DNA of 64,000 nt from Arsenicibacter rosenii (lineage in GTDB: Bacteria; Bacteroidota; Bacteroidia; Cytophagales; Spirosomataceae). The notes below the pieces were generated by a model, which had not been told where the DNA came from, ran no database searches, and worked only from the letters and a program-made list of their open reading frames with translations. Made by a program: the position numbers and the translations under genes. Shown in pieces: positions 25,629 to 34,777 of this stretch. Where the stretch lies: NCBI RefSeq assembly GCF_001870735.1, contig NZ_MORL01000001.1:248001-312000 (forward strand). Direction: 5' to 3'. Every line of letters begins with the position of its first letter. Positions within the stretch are counted from its first letter, which is position 1.

Positions 25629-26505
25629 GGGAGGTGTTCTGGTGCAGGGTGATGAAATAAACGTCTTCTAAATCAGCGGATTTGGGCGTAAACGCCGCAT
25701 CCGGTTGTGTATCGGCATACACGCTGATATACGGTTTGCCGCCGTGAAGCCGCGTCGAAACAACGCGGTTAGTTTGCTGGAGGGCAATCAGCTCATGGGC
25801 CTGTACGGCTTTCGACCATACTTTACCGGCAATGGCGTCAACAAAGGCATCCGGTTTACCGGCAGCGATCACCGACCCGTGCTGCATGATCGCCATGTGG
25901 GTGCAGAGGTTCCGGACATCCTCCACCAGATGCGTCGACAGGATAACGATGATCTGCTGCCCGATTTCGCAGAGCAGGGTATTGAAGCGGTTGCGTTCTT
26001 CGGGGTCCAGACCGGCGGTCGGCTCGTCGACGATGATGACCTGCGGGTCACCGAGCAATGCCTGGGCAATGCCGAACCGTTGGCGCATACCGCCCGAAAA
26101 TGTACTGACGGCTTTGTTGCGGTGGGCATACAGATTGGTTTTGTCGAGCAGGGCCAGAATCTGTTCTTTGCGCAGGCTACGGTTGCGGATGCCCTTCAGA
26201 ACCGCCAGATGGTCCATGAGCGTATAGGCCGATAGCCCCGGATAGACGCCGAAGTCCTGTGGCAGGTAACCAAGCTGCTGTTTCATAAAGGTCGGATTGG
26301 CTACCAGATCGACACCGTTGAGGGTTATACGTCCAGTATCCGGCAACTGGAGGCCGGCCAGCGTACGCATGAGCGTAGACTTACCGGCACCATTCGGGCC
26401 CAGCAGTCCGAACATGCCGTTCGGGATGGTTAGTGAGATGTCGTTGAGGGCTTTAACCGAATGGGCATACGTCTTCGAGACGTTCTGCAGGAGTAACGTG
26501 TTCAT
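25618..26505 (-). CDS. ABC transporter ATP-binding protein
   Basis: 295 residues. Walker A GPNGAGKST near 36-44, Q-loop in YLPQDFGVYPG, signature FSGGMRQRFG near 140, Walker B VIIVDEPTAGLDPEE, and the switch His in ILSTHLVEDV are all intact. It powers the permease-peptidase encoded next in the operon, which it overlaps by 11 bp. The C-terminal 70 residues after the core are an extension typical of ABC-2 (CcmA/NatA-like) subunits. ATG 26503-26505. Confidence 0.92.
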   Translation of the reverse strand: MNTLLLQNVSKTYAHSVKALNDISLTIPNGMFGLLGPNGAGKSTLMRTLAGLQLPDTGRITLNGVDLVANPTFMKQQLGYLPQDFGVYPGLSAYTLMDHLAVLKGIRNRSLRKEQILALLDKTNLYAHRNKAVSTFSGGMRQRFGIAQALLGDPQVIIVDEPTAGLDPEERNRFNTLLCEIGQQIIVILSTHLVEDVRNLCTHMAIMQHGSVIAAGKPDAFVDAIAGKVWSKAVQAHELIALQQTNRVVSTRLHGGKPYISVYADTQPDAAFTPKSADLEDVYFITLHQNTSHVC

Positions 26506-26607
26506 CGTTGTTCAGTAATTATTGGCAATAGCATTCCCCGCAGCCGTTCAGCTGTTAATTTTTTTAAAATAAACAGGGAGACAGGGTATAGAAGAAGGGC
26601 AGCAGAA

Positions 26608-26640
26608 CCGCTCTTTCATTCTTTCACACTTTCGCTCTTT
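26608..26640. repeat. Pentanucleotide-rich CTTTC tract
   Basis: CGCTCTTTCATTCTTTCACACTTTCGCTCTTT is a degenerate repeat of 8-9 bp units (CTCTTTCA). It ends at the stop codon of the XRE gene at 26639. The same motif family occurs at 62003-62105. Confidence 0.6.
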
Positions 26641-26851
26641 AATCCACTTCGTCCACAAACTCCAGAATATCGCCGGGCTGGCAGTTCAGGGCTTTGCAGA
26701 TAGCGGCGAGCGAGTCGAAGCGGATGCCTTTGGCTTTTCCGGTTTTCAGAATAGATAGGTTGGCCGGCGTTACGTCCAGAATTTCAGCCAGTTCCTTTGA
26801 CTGCATTTTGCGTTTGGCCAGCATGACATCCAGATTCACAACAATCGGCAT
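26639..26851 (-). CDS. XRE/Cro-family helix-turn-helix regulator
   Basis: 70-residue DNA-binding protein consisting of one helix-turn-helix domain: LDVMLAKRKMQSKELAEILD, then VTPANLSILKTGKAKGIRFD as turn and recognition helix, and LAAICKALNCQPGDILEF. It is of the YozG type commonly paired with DUF2975 membrane proteins. It follows the DUF2975 gene by 2 bp, so both are in one operon, and it probably represses that operon through the palindrome at 27397-27425 (inference). Confidence 0.88.
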   Translation of the reverse strand: MPIVVNLDVMLAKRKMQSKELAEILDVTPANLSILKTGKAKGIRFDSLAAICKALNCQPGDILEFVDEVD

Positions 26852-26853
26852 AA

Positions 26854-27369
26854 TTAAAAGATTAAGTCCTGTTCTTCCTGCAGGTGAAGGCCTCTGACAA
26901 AAATCACGGCCATGAAGTAGGCAAATATCCCCAAAACGGTATGTAAAACCGACAGGATAACGACAATTTCTACTTCGTACCGGGTCGCCACGTGATAAAC
27001 CAGAAACGGCAGCGGCAACAGAAAGTTGAGCAGATAAAAGATTCGCAGCCGCCTGACACCGCGCTCCGTAAAGAGTTTCTGCGCCCGGAAAATCTGGAAA
27101 ATATTGCCCAGCAGCCAGAAGAAAAGCCCGTATAGTGCAATAAAGGCAATCATTTCGAAGACATACATAAACCCTGAATCATCTCCGATCAGAAAGCGCT
27201 GATTCGTAAACGGGAAGTTGATCACAAACCGGCCTTCGCCAATCGGATGCACAAGGGTGTCGCGGAACGCGAAACAAAGCAGGCAGTAGGCTGCCGTTGC
27301 CAGGTAGGGGATGGCAGCCGCTCTGGACAGAAACAGTAAGGCCGAAGCCAGCATTCGTACTTGTTGCAT
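26854..27369 (-). CDS. DUF2975-family membrane protein
   Basis: 171 residues with four hydrophobic segments, near residues 10-32, 65-90, 108-128 and 135-160, and charged loops (FQIFRAQKLFTERGVRRLRI between the second and third). This layout and the following YozG-like regulator are the known DUF2975-XRE pair, whose function is not established. Start ATG 27367-27369. Confidence 0.8.
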   Translation of the reverse strand: MQQVRMLASALLFLSRAAAIPYLATAAYCLLCFAFRDTLVHPIGEGRFVINFPFTNQRFLIGDDSGFMYVFEMIAFIALYGLFFWLLGNIFQIFRAQKLFTERGVRRLRIFYLLNFLLPLPFLVYHVATRYEVEIVVILSVLHTVLGIFAYFMAVIFVRGLHLQEEQDLIF

Positions 27370-27396
27370 TGTAGTTGTTGTTTTTACAAACGTACT

Positions 27397-27425
27397 AATT
27401 AATTATTGTAAAACAATAATTAATT
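27397..27425. promoter_or_regulatory. Perfect 13-bp palindrome, candidate operator
   Basis: AATTAATTATTGT (27397-27409) and ACAATAATTAATT (27413-27425) are perfect inverted repeats with a 3-nt AAA centre. It lies 28 bp upstream of the DUF2975 start. The size suits a dimeric XRE regulator. The rest of the 297-bp gap to 27667 is AT-rich with no gene seen. Confidence 0.55.
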
Positions 27426-27666
27426 ATGTTTTTGCGGTAATTTTATGACACTTGGCGCCATAACTGCCTTGTTTGGTAGAACTGGAATTATTATAAATTA
27501 TAAAAGCAGGATGCATTGTTACCGAAATATATTGTATGGTCCTATAAATAGTAATTAATTTACAATCAATTCTTTAATTTATACAAACGTTTAAGTGTGT
27601 GTCCCCTGACAGGCATAGGCATTTGTAACCGTAACAAGATAAGACTCCGTAATCTGCTACTATTGT

Positions 27667-30600
27667 ATGCCACGTGATAAACGTGTATCCATAGCCGGCA
27701 AACCGGCTAACCCGGAAGCTATATCCGGTAAATTCTCATTTCAGAAAACAACGGCCGGTATTGCCGTACTCTGGCCGGCCGGCATTGGGTCAGAACGCAT
27801 GTCAGACTTTATGATCTCTGATGCCAATCCGGCATTCCGGCAATTCCTGACATGCCCTCCCGATCCGGTTTCCGGCATAAGGCTTAGCGAATTACCGGCT
27901 GCCATCTCCGCAAACCTGATCAACGCCGCCTCCAACGTCATGCTCGACGGGGGCATACAACGGTGTCTCATCGGTAATCAGGTAGCATGTACACTGACAA
28001 AATCCGGCGAAGGGGTTGAGGTGATCTGTCTGCCGGCGCCGGCAGATCCTGCTCAGACCACCGGCGGCAGGCAGCTGCAACCACCACCGGATGCGGCACC
28101 TGATCAGATCTGGAAGCGGTTACGCTTATTGCAGATTCTGCACGAATGGTTGTTGGAACAGCATCAGGAAGAGATGCAGCTGAGCGGGAGTTTTCTGAAC
28201 CAGATATATGCATTGATACCCTGTAACCGGATAACCCTTCTTCGCTTTGATCCGAAAACGGATACCGCTGAAATCGACCGGCGGTTGTTGAACGGAGTGC
28301 TGGAAGAAACACCGGAAAAGGGGTTATCGGCCGGTTTCTTCCGCGTTCCGCCGTTGATCAACGGAGACATTTTACTGGACAATAACCTGCTGCACGATAC
28401 CTATAAAGAGCTGGGAGATTGGAACCCTTATGCGCGTGGATTCCGGTCTTTTATCATGGTGCCCCTTTTCAGAGATTATCATTACCTGGGCGTTTTTGCC
28501 CTTTTTTCGACGCAACAGTCCTTTTTTACGGAGGCACATATCAACCTGCTTAAGGAAATAGCCGGGCAGTTGTCGATTGTGTTGCTGCAGAAAAAGATAC
28601 ACAAGGAAATAAGGGAGCAGAATCAAAAACTAGAAATCAGAGATACGGCGCATATCGAAGAAATCAAGAAACTCTCTCTTGTACAAAAAAATATTCTTGA
28701 ACTGACTGATGTCGGCATCATTGCTTTCAATGCCTTAGGGGAAGTAGACATTGCCAACCCTGCTTCCGAACGGATGCTGGGTAGCGTTGCCGGTGGGTTG
28801 TCGGCGAAAAAGAGTGAAGGAATTTTTTCAGACTTTTCATTTGATATCACAACCGCATCCGGCGAGAGCGGCGAAACATTATCCTACCGGGCCATTTTGT
28901 CGCAACTAATCCACATCGGCCATTTTCAGGCCAAGGGAACACTACAAAATAAGCAGGGGGATAAATTGCCAATATTGTTAACGGCCACTACACTTCTGGA
29001 TGAACACCGGGAAAAATCCGGTTTTGTGGTGATGTTGTCTGATATGTCCAGGATTGTTGCGGTTGAAAATCAGCTGCATGAGCGGAATCGCTTACTGACT
29101 GCCTTCTTCGACAGTACGGCGGCCCTGCATTGTGTTACGAATAAAAAGGGCTATTTTGTTTTACTCAACCCGCTCTGGGAAAAAGTACTGGGTTATTCGC
29201 TGAGCGAGTTGATGGCAACGCCCTATATCGACTTCCTGCATCCGGATGATGTAAAAAAGACGTTAAGCGCTGTTGACGCGTTTCTGCAACATAAACTGTT
29301 ACAGAATGATACCACGTTTGTCAATCGCTACCGGCACAAAAATGGCGGTTACCGGCTCATTGAGTGGACGAGCAGCCTTTCCGGAGAGGTAATGATCAGC
29401 TCAGCGCGTGATATCACAGATCAGCATATCATGCACCAAAGGCTGAAGGCCATCAACCGGCGCTTACAACTGGCTACTAAAGCGTCTCAGCAAGGAATAT
29501 GGGAATATAATGCCCGGAAAGACCGGTTTATCTGGGATAAACGGACCTGCGAAATCTATGGTGTGTCGCCGGAGCGTATGACAAAAGGGTTTAGTTTCGG
29601 GGATTTCTATGCGCTGATTCATGAGGAGGACAAGCCTGTGTTGCTTAATGATTTTGTAACGCTGGGGGAAACAATAAACTACACCCGGATTCTGCGTATT
29701 CCGTTACCGGACGGGCGGATACGGTTTGTTGAAAATTATGGCTTGCTCCTGACCGATAAAGATGGCAAACCGGTGAAGGCAACCGGCGTTGTGGCTGATA
29801 TAACGTCCCGTATGGAGGCAGAGGAAGCATTATTGGAAAGCGAACAGCGGTTCCGCGAGATTGCGGATAATGTGGATGAAGCCTTTTTTATTTTCACGAC
29901 CAATCCGTTTCAGTTTCTGTATGTAAATGCTGCGTATGAACGGCTGTGGGGGGTGAATAAAAACCAGTTTTACAAAAATCCGGCGCTACTGGCCAACGCT
30001 ATTGCTACCGATGATCTGCCCCTTGTCAGAACTTTTTATGAGCAAACCATGGCAGGAACCGAAGGGCAGGTTGAGTTTAGAATTAAAAGTAAAGCCCACG
30101 TCTGGCAGTGGGTGCTGATGCGGATATTCATAAAACGCGACGAACAAGGCAAACCATTACGGTATATTGGGTTAGCCAGTGATATCACCAGCCGTAAAGA
30201 AAAAGAACTCGTGCTGCATGAGGCGCTGGTCAGGGAACAGGATCTGAATAAACTCAAATCGCAGTTTGTCTCTACGGCTTCGCATGAGTTCAGAACGCCA
30301 TTAATGACGATGCAGACCTGTATCGATCTCATTAAATGGTATGTTGAGCGCCCCGACGCTTCAGCCAAAGAGGCTATCTACAGGCAACTGCGCATCATGC
30401 AGGATGAAATAAAAAGCTTCAGCGAGCTGCTGAGCGACATTCTGACCGTGGGGCGGATTGATGCCGGCAAAGTGACGATGCACCTGGCGGATGCCGATAT
30501 GGTAAACGTAGTGAATGGAGTAATTTCAACCCATTTTGCCCGCAGAAATGATAATCGTGAAGTCAGTTTGTTCGTAAAGGGAACCCCATATACCATACCC

Positions 30601-30948
30601 GTTGATGAAAACCTGATGACGCATGTTCTGGTAAACCTGCTGTCTAACGCCTTCAAATTTTCGGCTGAAAATCCTGAGCTGACACTGGATTTCTCATCGG
30701 CAAGCCAACTGGTTATCACGGTGCAGGACCGGGGAATCGGGATACCGGCCGCCGAGTTGCCGTCTCTTTTTCAGGCATTTTTCCGCGCCAGCAACACGGC
30801 GGCTATTCAGGGTACGGGGTTAGGTCTTGTCATTGCCCGTCAGTTTGTTGAATTGCATCAGGGCGTGCTGACTGTTGACAGTATAGAAAAGCAGGGAACT
30901 ACATTCACCATCCGATTGCCCCGGAAAACAAAGATAAACCTGTCGTAA
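27667..30948 (+). CDS. Multi-PAS/GAF sensor histidine kinase
   Basis: 1093 residues, no membrane span, so cytoplasmic. Order: a weak PAS-like N-terminal region (about 30-110), GAF (about 160-310, PCNRITLLRFDPKTDTAEI), PAS (335-450), PAS (470-590, LLNPLWEKVLGYSLSEL), PAS/PAC (600-720, with IYGVSPERM), PAS (725-850, FRFREIADNVDEAFF-like), HisKA with phospho-accepting His873 in ASHEFRTP, and HATPase (N box HVLVNLLSNAFKFS, G box GTGLGLVIARQ) to the end. No receiver domain is attached. The receiver-kinase 17 bp downstream is its probable partner. ATG 27667. Confidence 0.9.
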   Translation: MPRDKRVSIAGKPANPEAISGKFSFQKTTAGIAVLWPAGIGSERMSDFMISDANPAFRQFLTCPPDPVSGIRLSELPAAISANLINAASNVMLDGGIQRCLIGNQVACTLTKSGEGVEVICLPAPADPAQTTGGRQLQPPPDAAPDQIWKRLRLLQILHEWLLEQHQEEMQLSGSFLNQIYALIPCNRITLLRFDPKTDTAEIDRRLLNGVLEETPEKGLSAGFFRVPPLINGDILLDNNLLHDTYKELGDWNPYARGFRSFIMVPLFRDYHYLGVFALFSTQQSFFTEAHINLLKEIAGQLSIVLLQKKIHKEIREQNQKLEIRDTAHIEEIKKLSLVQKNILELTDVGIIAFNALGEVDIANPASERMLGSVAGGLSAKKSEGIFSDFSFDITTASGESGETLSYRAILSQLIHIGHFQAKGTLQNKQGDKLPILLTATTLLDEHREKSGFVVMLSDMSRIVAVENQLHERNRLLTAFFDSTAALHCVTNKKGYFVLLNPLWEKVLGYSLSELMATPYIDFLHPDDVKKTLSAVDAFLQHKLLQNDTTFVNRYRHKNGGYRLIEWTSSLSGEVMISSARDITDQHIMHQRLKAINRRLQLATKASQQGIWEYNARKDRFIWDKRTCEIYGVSPERMTKGFSFGDFYALIHEEDKPVLLNDFVTLGETINYTRILRIPLPDGRIRFVENYGLLLTDKDGKPVKATGVVADITSRMEAEEALLESEQRFREIADNVDEAFFIFTTNPFQFLYVNAAYERLWGVNKNQFYKNPALLANAIATDDLPLVRTFYEQTMAGTEGQVEFRIKSKAHVWQWVLMRIFIKRDEQGKPLRYIGLASDITSRKEKELVLHEALVREQDLNKLKSQFVSTASHEFRTPLMTMQTCIDLIKWYVERPDASAKEAIYRQLRIMQDEIKSFSELLSDILTVGRIDAGKVTMHLADADMVNVVNGVISTHFARRNDNREVSLFVKGTPYTIPVDENLMTHVLVNLLSNAFKFSAENPELTLDFSSASQLVITVQDRGIGIPAAELPSLFQAFFRASNTAAIQGTGLGLVIARQFVELHQGVLTVDSIEKQGTTFTIRLPRKTKINLS

Positions 30949-30965
30949 CATAACGTACATGAAGC

Positions 30966-32078
30966 ATGAATGAACGGATACTGATTATTGAGGATGAGCC
31001 ACCTATCCGCGACAATATCGCTGAGCTGCTGACTATTTATGGGTTTGAGGTATACACCGCTCAAAATGGCCGTGAAGGCATAAGCCAGGCGCTGATCACG
31101 TCACCGGATCTGGTACTGTGCGACATCATGATGCCGGAAATGGATGGATATCAGGTATTAAATGCGCTCCGGGATACGCGCTCGCTGTCGGGCATACCCT
31201 TTATTTTTCTGACTGCCCGGGCCGAAGCGTCTGACTTTCGCAGCGGAATGAATGCCGGAGCGGATGATTACCTGACTAAACCGTTTACGATTAACGACTT
31301 ACTACAGACTATAGACCGAAGACTGAAGCGGGATGCACAACGGAAAGCCGACATTCAGGCGCGCCTCAGTGCATATCGGGAGTCAATTACCTCCATCTCT
31401 TCGCATGAATACAATACGCCGCTCAGCGGAATTATCGGGTTTGCGGATTTATTGAGTACCAATTTTCGCGATTTTGACCCGGAGTCTTCGGTTTCTATGT
31501 TGCACATGATCAAGCAAAGTGCCCTGCGCCTGAAGCGTTCGCTGGATAATAACCGGCTGATGTCCATTCTGGAACACATGCATCCGGCGCATGAGCATTA
31601 TGCCTGGTATTCGACCGGGCAGAGTTCGCTGACAGAAGAAAAGGTGGTTTGTCAGCTGGAGGATGCGATGGAGCGTCAGGATATACACCCGGAAAGTAAG
31701 GTAACGGTTCAGCCGGGGTGCCTGGCCATTGCCGGAGAACATCTGAAACTGATTATTGACGAACTGATTGATAATGCCGTCAAGTTTACCACCGGAAACA
31801 AGCCTGTACTGATTCAGGGAAGCATAACCGGAGAGCGGTATACCCTGTCATGTACCAATACGGGGCGGGTATTCAGGCAGCAGGATATTGACCGGATCGG
31901 GCCATATGTGCAGTTTGACCGGGATAAGTACGAGCAGCAGGGGTTAGGCCTGGGCCTGGCCCTAATAAAAAAAATACTTTCGTTTAACCGGGGCGAACTG
32001 GAAGTCAATGCCTCAGAAACCGGTGAAACACAGGTGGCTGTTTCGCTTCCGGTCTGCCAGACCGGATTGCCCCGGTAG
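30966..32078 (+). CDS. Receiver-histidine kinase hybrid
   Basis: 370 residues. Receiver domain 1-125 with phospho-acceptor Asp53 (CDIMMPEMDG), acidic pocket E9/D10, T84 and K105. Then comes a dimerisation helix with His147 in SSHEYNTPL, in which Tyr and Asn replace the usual Phe and Arg of HEFRTP, and an ATPase domain (ELIDNAVKFT, then GLGLGLALIKK). Receiver-kinase proteins of this design relay phosphate onward rather than bind DNA. It lies 17 bp after the PAS kinase gene, so both form one operon. ATG 30966. Confidence 0.88.
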   Translation: MNERILIIEDEPPIRDNIAELLTIYGFEVYTAQNGREGISQALITSPDLVLCDIMMPEMDGYQVLNALRDTRSLSGIPFIFLTARAEASDFRSGMNAGADDYLTKPFTINDLLQTIDRRLKRDAQRKADIQARLSAYRESITSISSHEYNTPLSGIIGFADLLSTNFRDFDPESSVSMLHMIKQSALRLKRSLDNNRLMSILEHMHPAHEHYAWYSTGQSSLTEEKVVCQLEDAMERQDIHPESKVTVQPGCLAIAGEHLKLIIDELIDNAVKFTTGNKPVLIQGSITGERYTLSCTNTGRVFRQQDIDRIGPYVQFDRDKYEQQGLGLGLALIKKILSFNRGELEVNASETGETQVAVSLPVCQTGLPR

Positions 32079-32084
32079 GGGATA

Positions 32085-32118
32085 GGGGATACAACTTGTA
32101 TCCCCTGATGTTTTTTTT
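32085..32118 (+). terminator. Terminator of the kinase operon
   Basis: GGGGATACAA (32085-32094) pairs with TTGTATCCCC (32096-32105), followed by TGATG and eight T. The T-run overlaps the convergent stop of the M81 peptidase gene at 32117. Confidence 0.8.
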
Positions 32119-33760
32119 AATAGCTGGCAGACAAAGGCACCAGTTTCGCCCCCAGATCGGGCGTTTTCATGTCTTTGTCGAACGGGAACATCGGGCGTTC
32201 GATGCGTTTGTAGGGAAGCCTGAACAGATCCTGATCGACCCCGCCGGGTGTCAGGGCCATAATCCAGTCTTTCTGCATCGCATACAGCTCCGGCTCAAGG
32301 TAGCCGATTTTAACGACCACAATGTCGGCTTTGCGGGGTTCCAGCCCCAGGCGTTTGAAATCGTTTTCCTTGTGGTAAGGCTTGCGCTTCTGCGTGACTA
32401 TCACATGCACACTCCCGACCTTCACCACAACCTCAACCTCCGCATCGCGGTCGCCTTCGACAATGGCCTCGACCGTCCCTTTCAGGCGGACCGGTCCGGC
32501 AAAGCGGGCATCGACAGCGGCTCCGGCCAAGGCATCTACCTGACCGCCAACACCTGCGGCCTTTGCTTTCCGGATAAAGTCAGGACCGGGAATGGATGCA
32601 TAAATCAGCGCCGGGCCATCGGGTTTCTGAAATTCGGGTCGTGCCAGGATCTGTGTCAGCGTCCAGGTCACATCACCCGCACCGCCTGCGGTCGGGTTAT
32701 CGCCGGTATCGCTGATGAAAAACGGTTTTCTGGCGCTGACAACCGCCTTGGCCAGCACGTCTTCCAGCTTACCGACCGGCGCAACAAAGTCAAACTGACC
32801 GCGTACGTTCCACATGGCAGTGGCCAGTTTTTCGGCCGTTTGGGTTACTTTCGCCTGATCGTCGCCAACGACCATCACGGCCGCGTGGTTGCGTGGTTCG
32901 TCGGCCCAGGCATACCCAATCCAGATACCGCCGTCCACGATGCCGTCCTGCCCGTCGACGGCCGGAGCGACCTGTTGATACAGGCTTTTACCGGGTTCGA
33001 TGCGGGTACTCGTTTTTTCGCCCGGGAGCAGAATCGGTACGTTGATCAGGGCCTTGTAGGCCGGTTTGCCTTTACCGCTGTTGAGCCGGTTAATGAGGTT
33101 GGTTACAGCCCGTTCTTTCGTCTGCATGGCATCTTCGTGCGGAGCCATGCGGTAGGTCGTCATCAGGTCCGTCTGCTGCGCCAGTCGCCATGAAACGTTG
33201 CCGTGCAGATCCATGGATGTCGACACAAGGGTATTATAACCAATCACCTTCCGGATGCGGGTAATGAGATCCCCTTCGGGGTCGTCGAGGCCCTGCACAC
33301 TCATTGCTCCGTGAATGTCGAAGTACAATCCGTCGTAGGGTGCGTATTTTTTCAGGGAGTCCAGCATTTTGTGCACCAAAGATTCATAGGCTTCCCGCGA
33401 GACAATACCACCCGGCAGCGATTTCCCGACGATGGTCGGCACCCAGACGGCTTTTTTGCGCATGGGTGACATGGGCATCATAAACGGATAGGCGTTAAAC
33501 ACTTCACCGCTGTAACGGGCATGAAACGCCGGCTCGAGTGTAACGGCCGGCGAAAACGTGCTGGATTCAATACCAAGGCCGGCAATGGCAATGCGCGGCA
33601 GGCGGGCGTTTGTCGACTGAGCATAGCCGGTCTGTGCAAAAGCCAGGCATCCCAGTAGAGACGCAACATATTGCGTCTCCGCGCCGAATAGAAGGCGGCG
33701 TCCAAAGCCTAAGGGTGATTTCAGGGTACGTCCGAAAGTAAACCATAGCATTCGTTTCAT
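32117..33760 (-). CDS. M81-family metallopeptidase (MlrC-like), exported
   Basis: 547 residues. Related to MlrC, which degrades linearised microcystin, though most members have unknown peptide substrates. Family segments seen: RIAIAGLGIESSTFSP, YFDIHGAMSVQGLDDPEGD (metal-binding Asp/His), STSMDLHGNVS, TTYRMAPHEDAMQTKERA, and SDTGDNPTAGGAGD. Start ATG 33758-33760. The N-terminus is odd: the expected signal peptide core LLGCLAFAQTGYAQ is preceded by about 34 extra residues. Those residues include a stretch encoded by the palindrome at 33658-33679 (AETQYVAS), so a repeat seems to have inserted in frame. Monocistronic. Confidence 0.85.
   Translation of the reverse strand: MKRMLWFTFGRTLKSPLGFGRRLLFGAETQYVASLLGCLAFAQTGYAQSTNARLPRIAIAGLGIESSTFSPAVTLEPAFHARYSGEVFNAYPFMMPMSPMRKKAVWVPTIVGKSLPGGIVSREAYESLVHKMLDSLKKYAPYDGLYFDIHGAMSVQGLDDPEGDLITRIRKVIGYNTLVSTSMDLHGNVSWRLAQQTDLMTTYRMAPHEDAMQTKERAVTNLINRLNSGKGKPAYKALINVPILLPGEKTSTRIEPGKSLYQQVAPAVDGQDGIVDGGIWIGYAWADEPRNHAAVMVVGDDQAKVTQTAEKLATAMWNVRGQFDFVAPVGKLEDVLAKAVVSARKPFFISDTGDNPTAGGAGDVTWTLTQILARPEFQKPDGPALIYASIPGPDFIRKAKAAGVGGQVDALAGAAVDARFAGPVRLKGTVEAIVEGDRDAEVEVVVKVGSVHVIVTQKRKPYHKENDFKRLGLEPRKADIVVVKIGYLEPELYAMQKDWIMALTPGGVDQDLFRLPYKRIERPMFPFDKDMKTPDLGAKLVPLSASY
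33658..33679. repeat. Palindromic repeat inside the M81 coding sequence
   Basis: GAGACGCAA (33658-33666) and TTGCGTCTC (33671-33679) form a 9-bp stem with CATA between. It lies in the signal-peptide region of the M81 gene, in frame. A similar GAGACGCAA-type palindrome is familiar to me from intergenic regions of other bacteria; its dispersal here is inferred. Confidence 0.6.
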
Positions 33761-34021
33761 AATGCAAATCCGGGTTTCATGTGAGCTATTTTGCAATATA
33801 GGCCGACTTTAGCTTAGAAATTGGTTAGCGGGCACAAAATGACGGCCGATACATGGATGGGTACGGAAAATTTTGGAAGATGAGACGCCACCAGGAGAAG
33901 ATGAGACGGGGGGGATTGTGTTTATGGCATACTAATTGCTAAGTATTTTTTGCGTAAACTTGCCATAATAAAAGCAACAGGCATCGTTTAAAAATCAACG
34001 TTTCTTTTCTGTTCAATCAAC

Positions 34022-34585
34022 GTGAAACTGCACAATTCCTGGATACGGCGAATCATCAGCTTAGGGTTACTGACCCTGCTGCTGTACCATGCCCTGGGTA
34101 CTGTTCTGGTTTCGCTGGGGGTTTGGTGGCAGGAAGAACATGACCTTTCGAAACGGCTGACCGTTTATCGCTCCGTCGACAGTCTCGTTGAGTTTCAGAT
34201 TGCCCTGACCGATCATGATACGGGAGAAGGGGTTCTGAAGGCTACCGAAGAAGGGTTTACCTACCGGGGCCATTATTTTGACGTTGTCAGCCTGGAGATC
34301 AAAAACAATGTATTGTATGTCTCCGGTTTAGAAAACAAGCATGCCTCCTTCTGGCAGCGGGATTTGTTGTCGTTTATGAAGGAAACGATTCATGCCCGGT
34401 CAGAGTCGGAACGCAAGGCCAGCAACTGGCTGAAATTACTCCTGAAAGAATACTCCCCGAATACCAGAAATATACTTTGTTTCTTCCTCTACGACTGGCG
34501 TGACCATGCGCGTATTCCCGTAGGGAACAGCCTGTTTACGACCCGGTCGCTTCCTGTTCATTCGCCCCCGCCACGGTTTGTCTAA
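34022..34585 (+). CDS. Hypothetical membrane-anchored protein
   Basis: 187 residues from GTG 34022. One N-terminal membrane helix (IISLGLLTLLLYHALGTVL), then a periplasmic domain of about 150 residues (FTYRGHYFDVVSLEIKNNVL) and a His/Pro-rich tail (VHSPPPRFV). No family is recognised. It precedes the AhpD-like/TonB block by 192 bp and may or may not belong to it. No other in-frame start gives a cleaner N-terminus. Confidence 0.6.
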   Translation: MKLHNSWIRRIISLGLLTLLLYHALGTVLVSLGVWWQEEHDLSKRLTVYRSVDSLVEFQIALTDHDTGEGVLKATEEGFTYRGHYFDVVSLEIKNNVLYVSGLENKHASFWQRDLLSFMKETIHARSESERKASNWLKLLLKEYSPNTRNILCFFLYDWRDHARIPVGNSLFTTRSLPVHSPPPRFV

Positions 34586-34777
34586 CCTTGTTTCAGGGTT
34601 TCTGTTGCTATGCTGCGTTCGTTACGTACGGCACAGCTATGTCTGTCTGTGTAAGACCGGCATAGGGTGATTGCTGCGTGCCGGAACCGATGCATGGACA
34701 TACAAAAGTCGCTGTTGCAGAAGGGTATACCTACCCGCTGGCAGCCTGATTATACCCGTACAAACCGAATTCTTCAC

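Noticed and set aside
32096-33193. 365-residue frame opposite the M81 peptidase
   Set aside because: Antisense shadow; the M81 motifs on the other strand are unambiguous.
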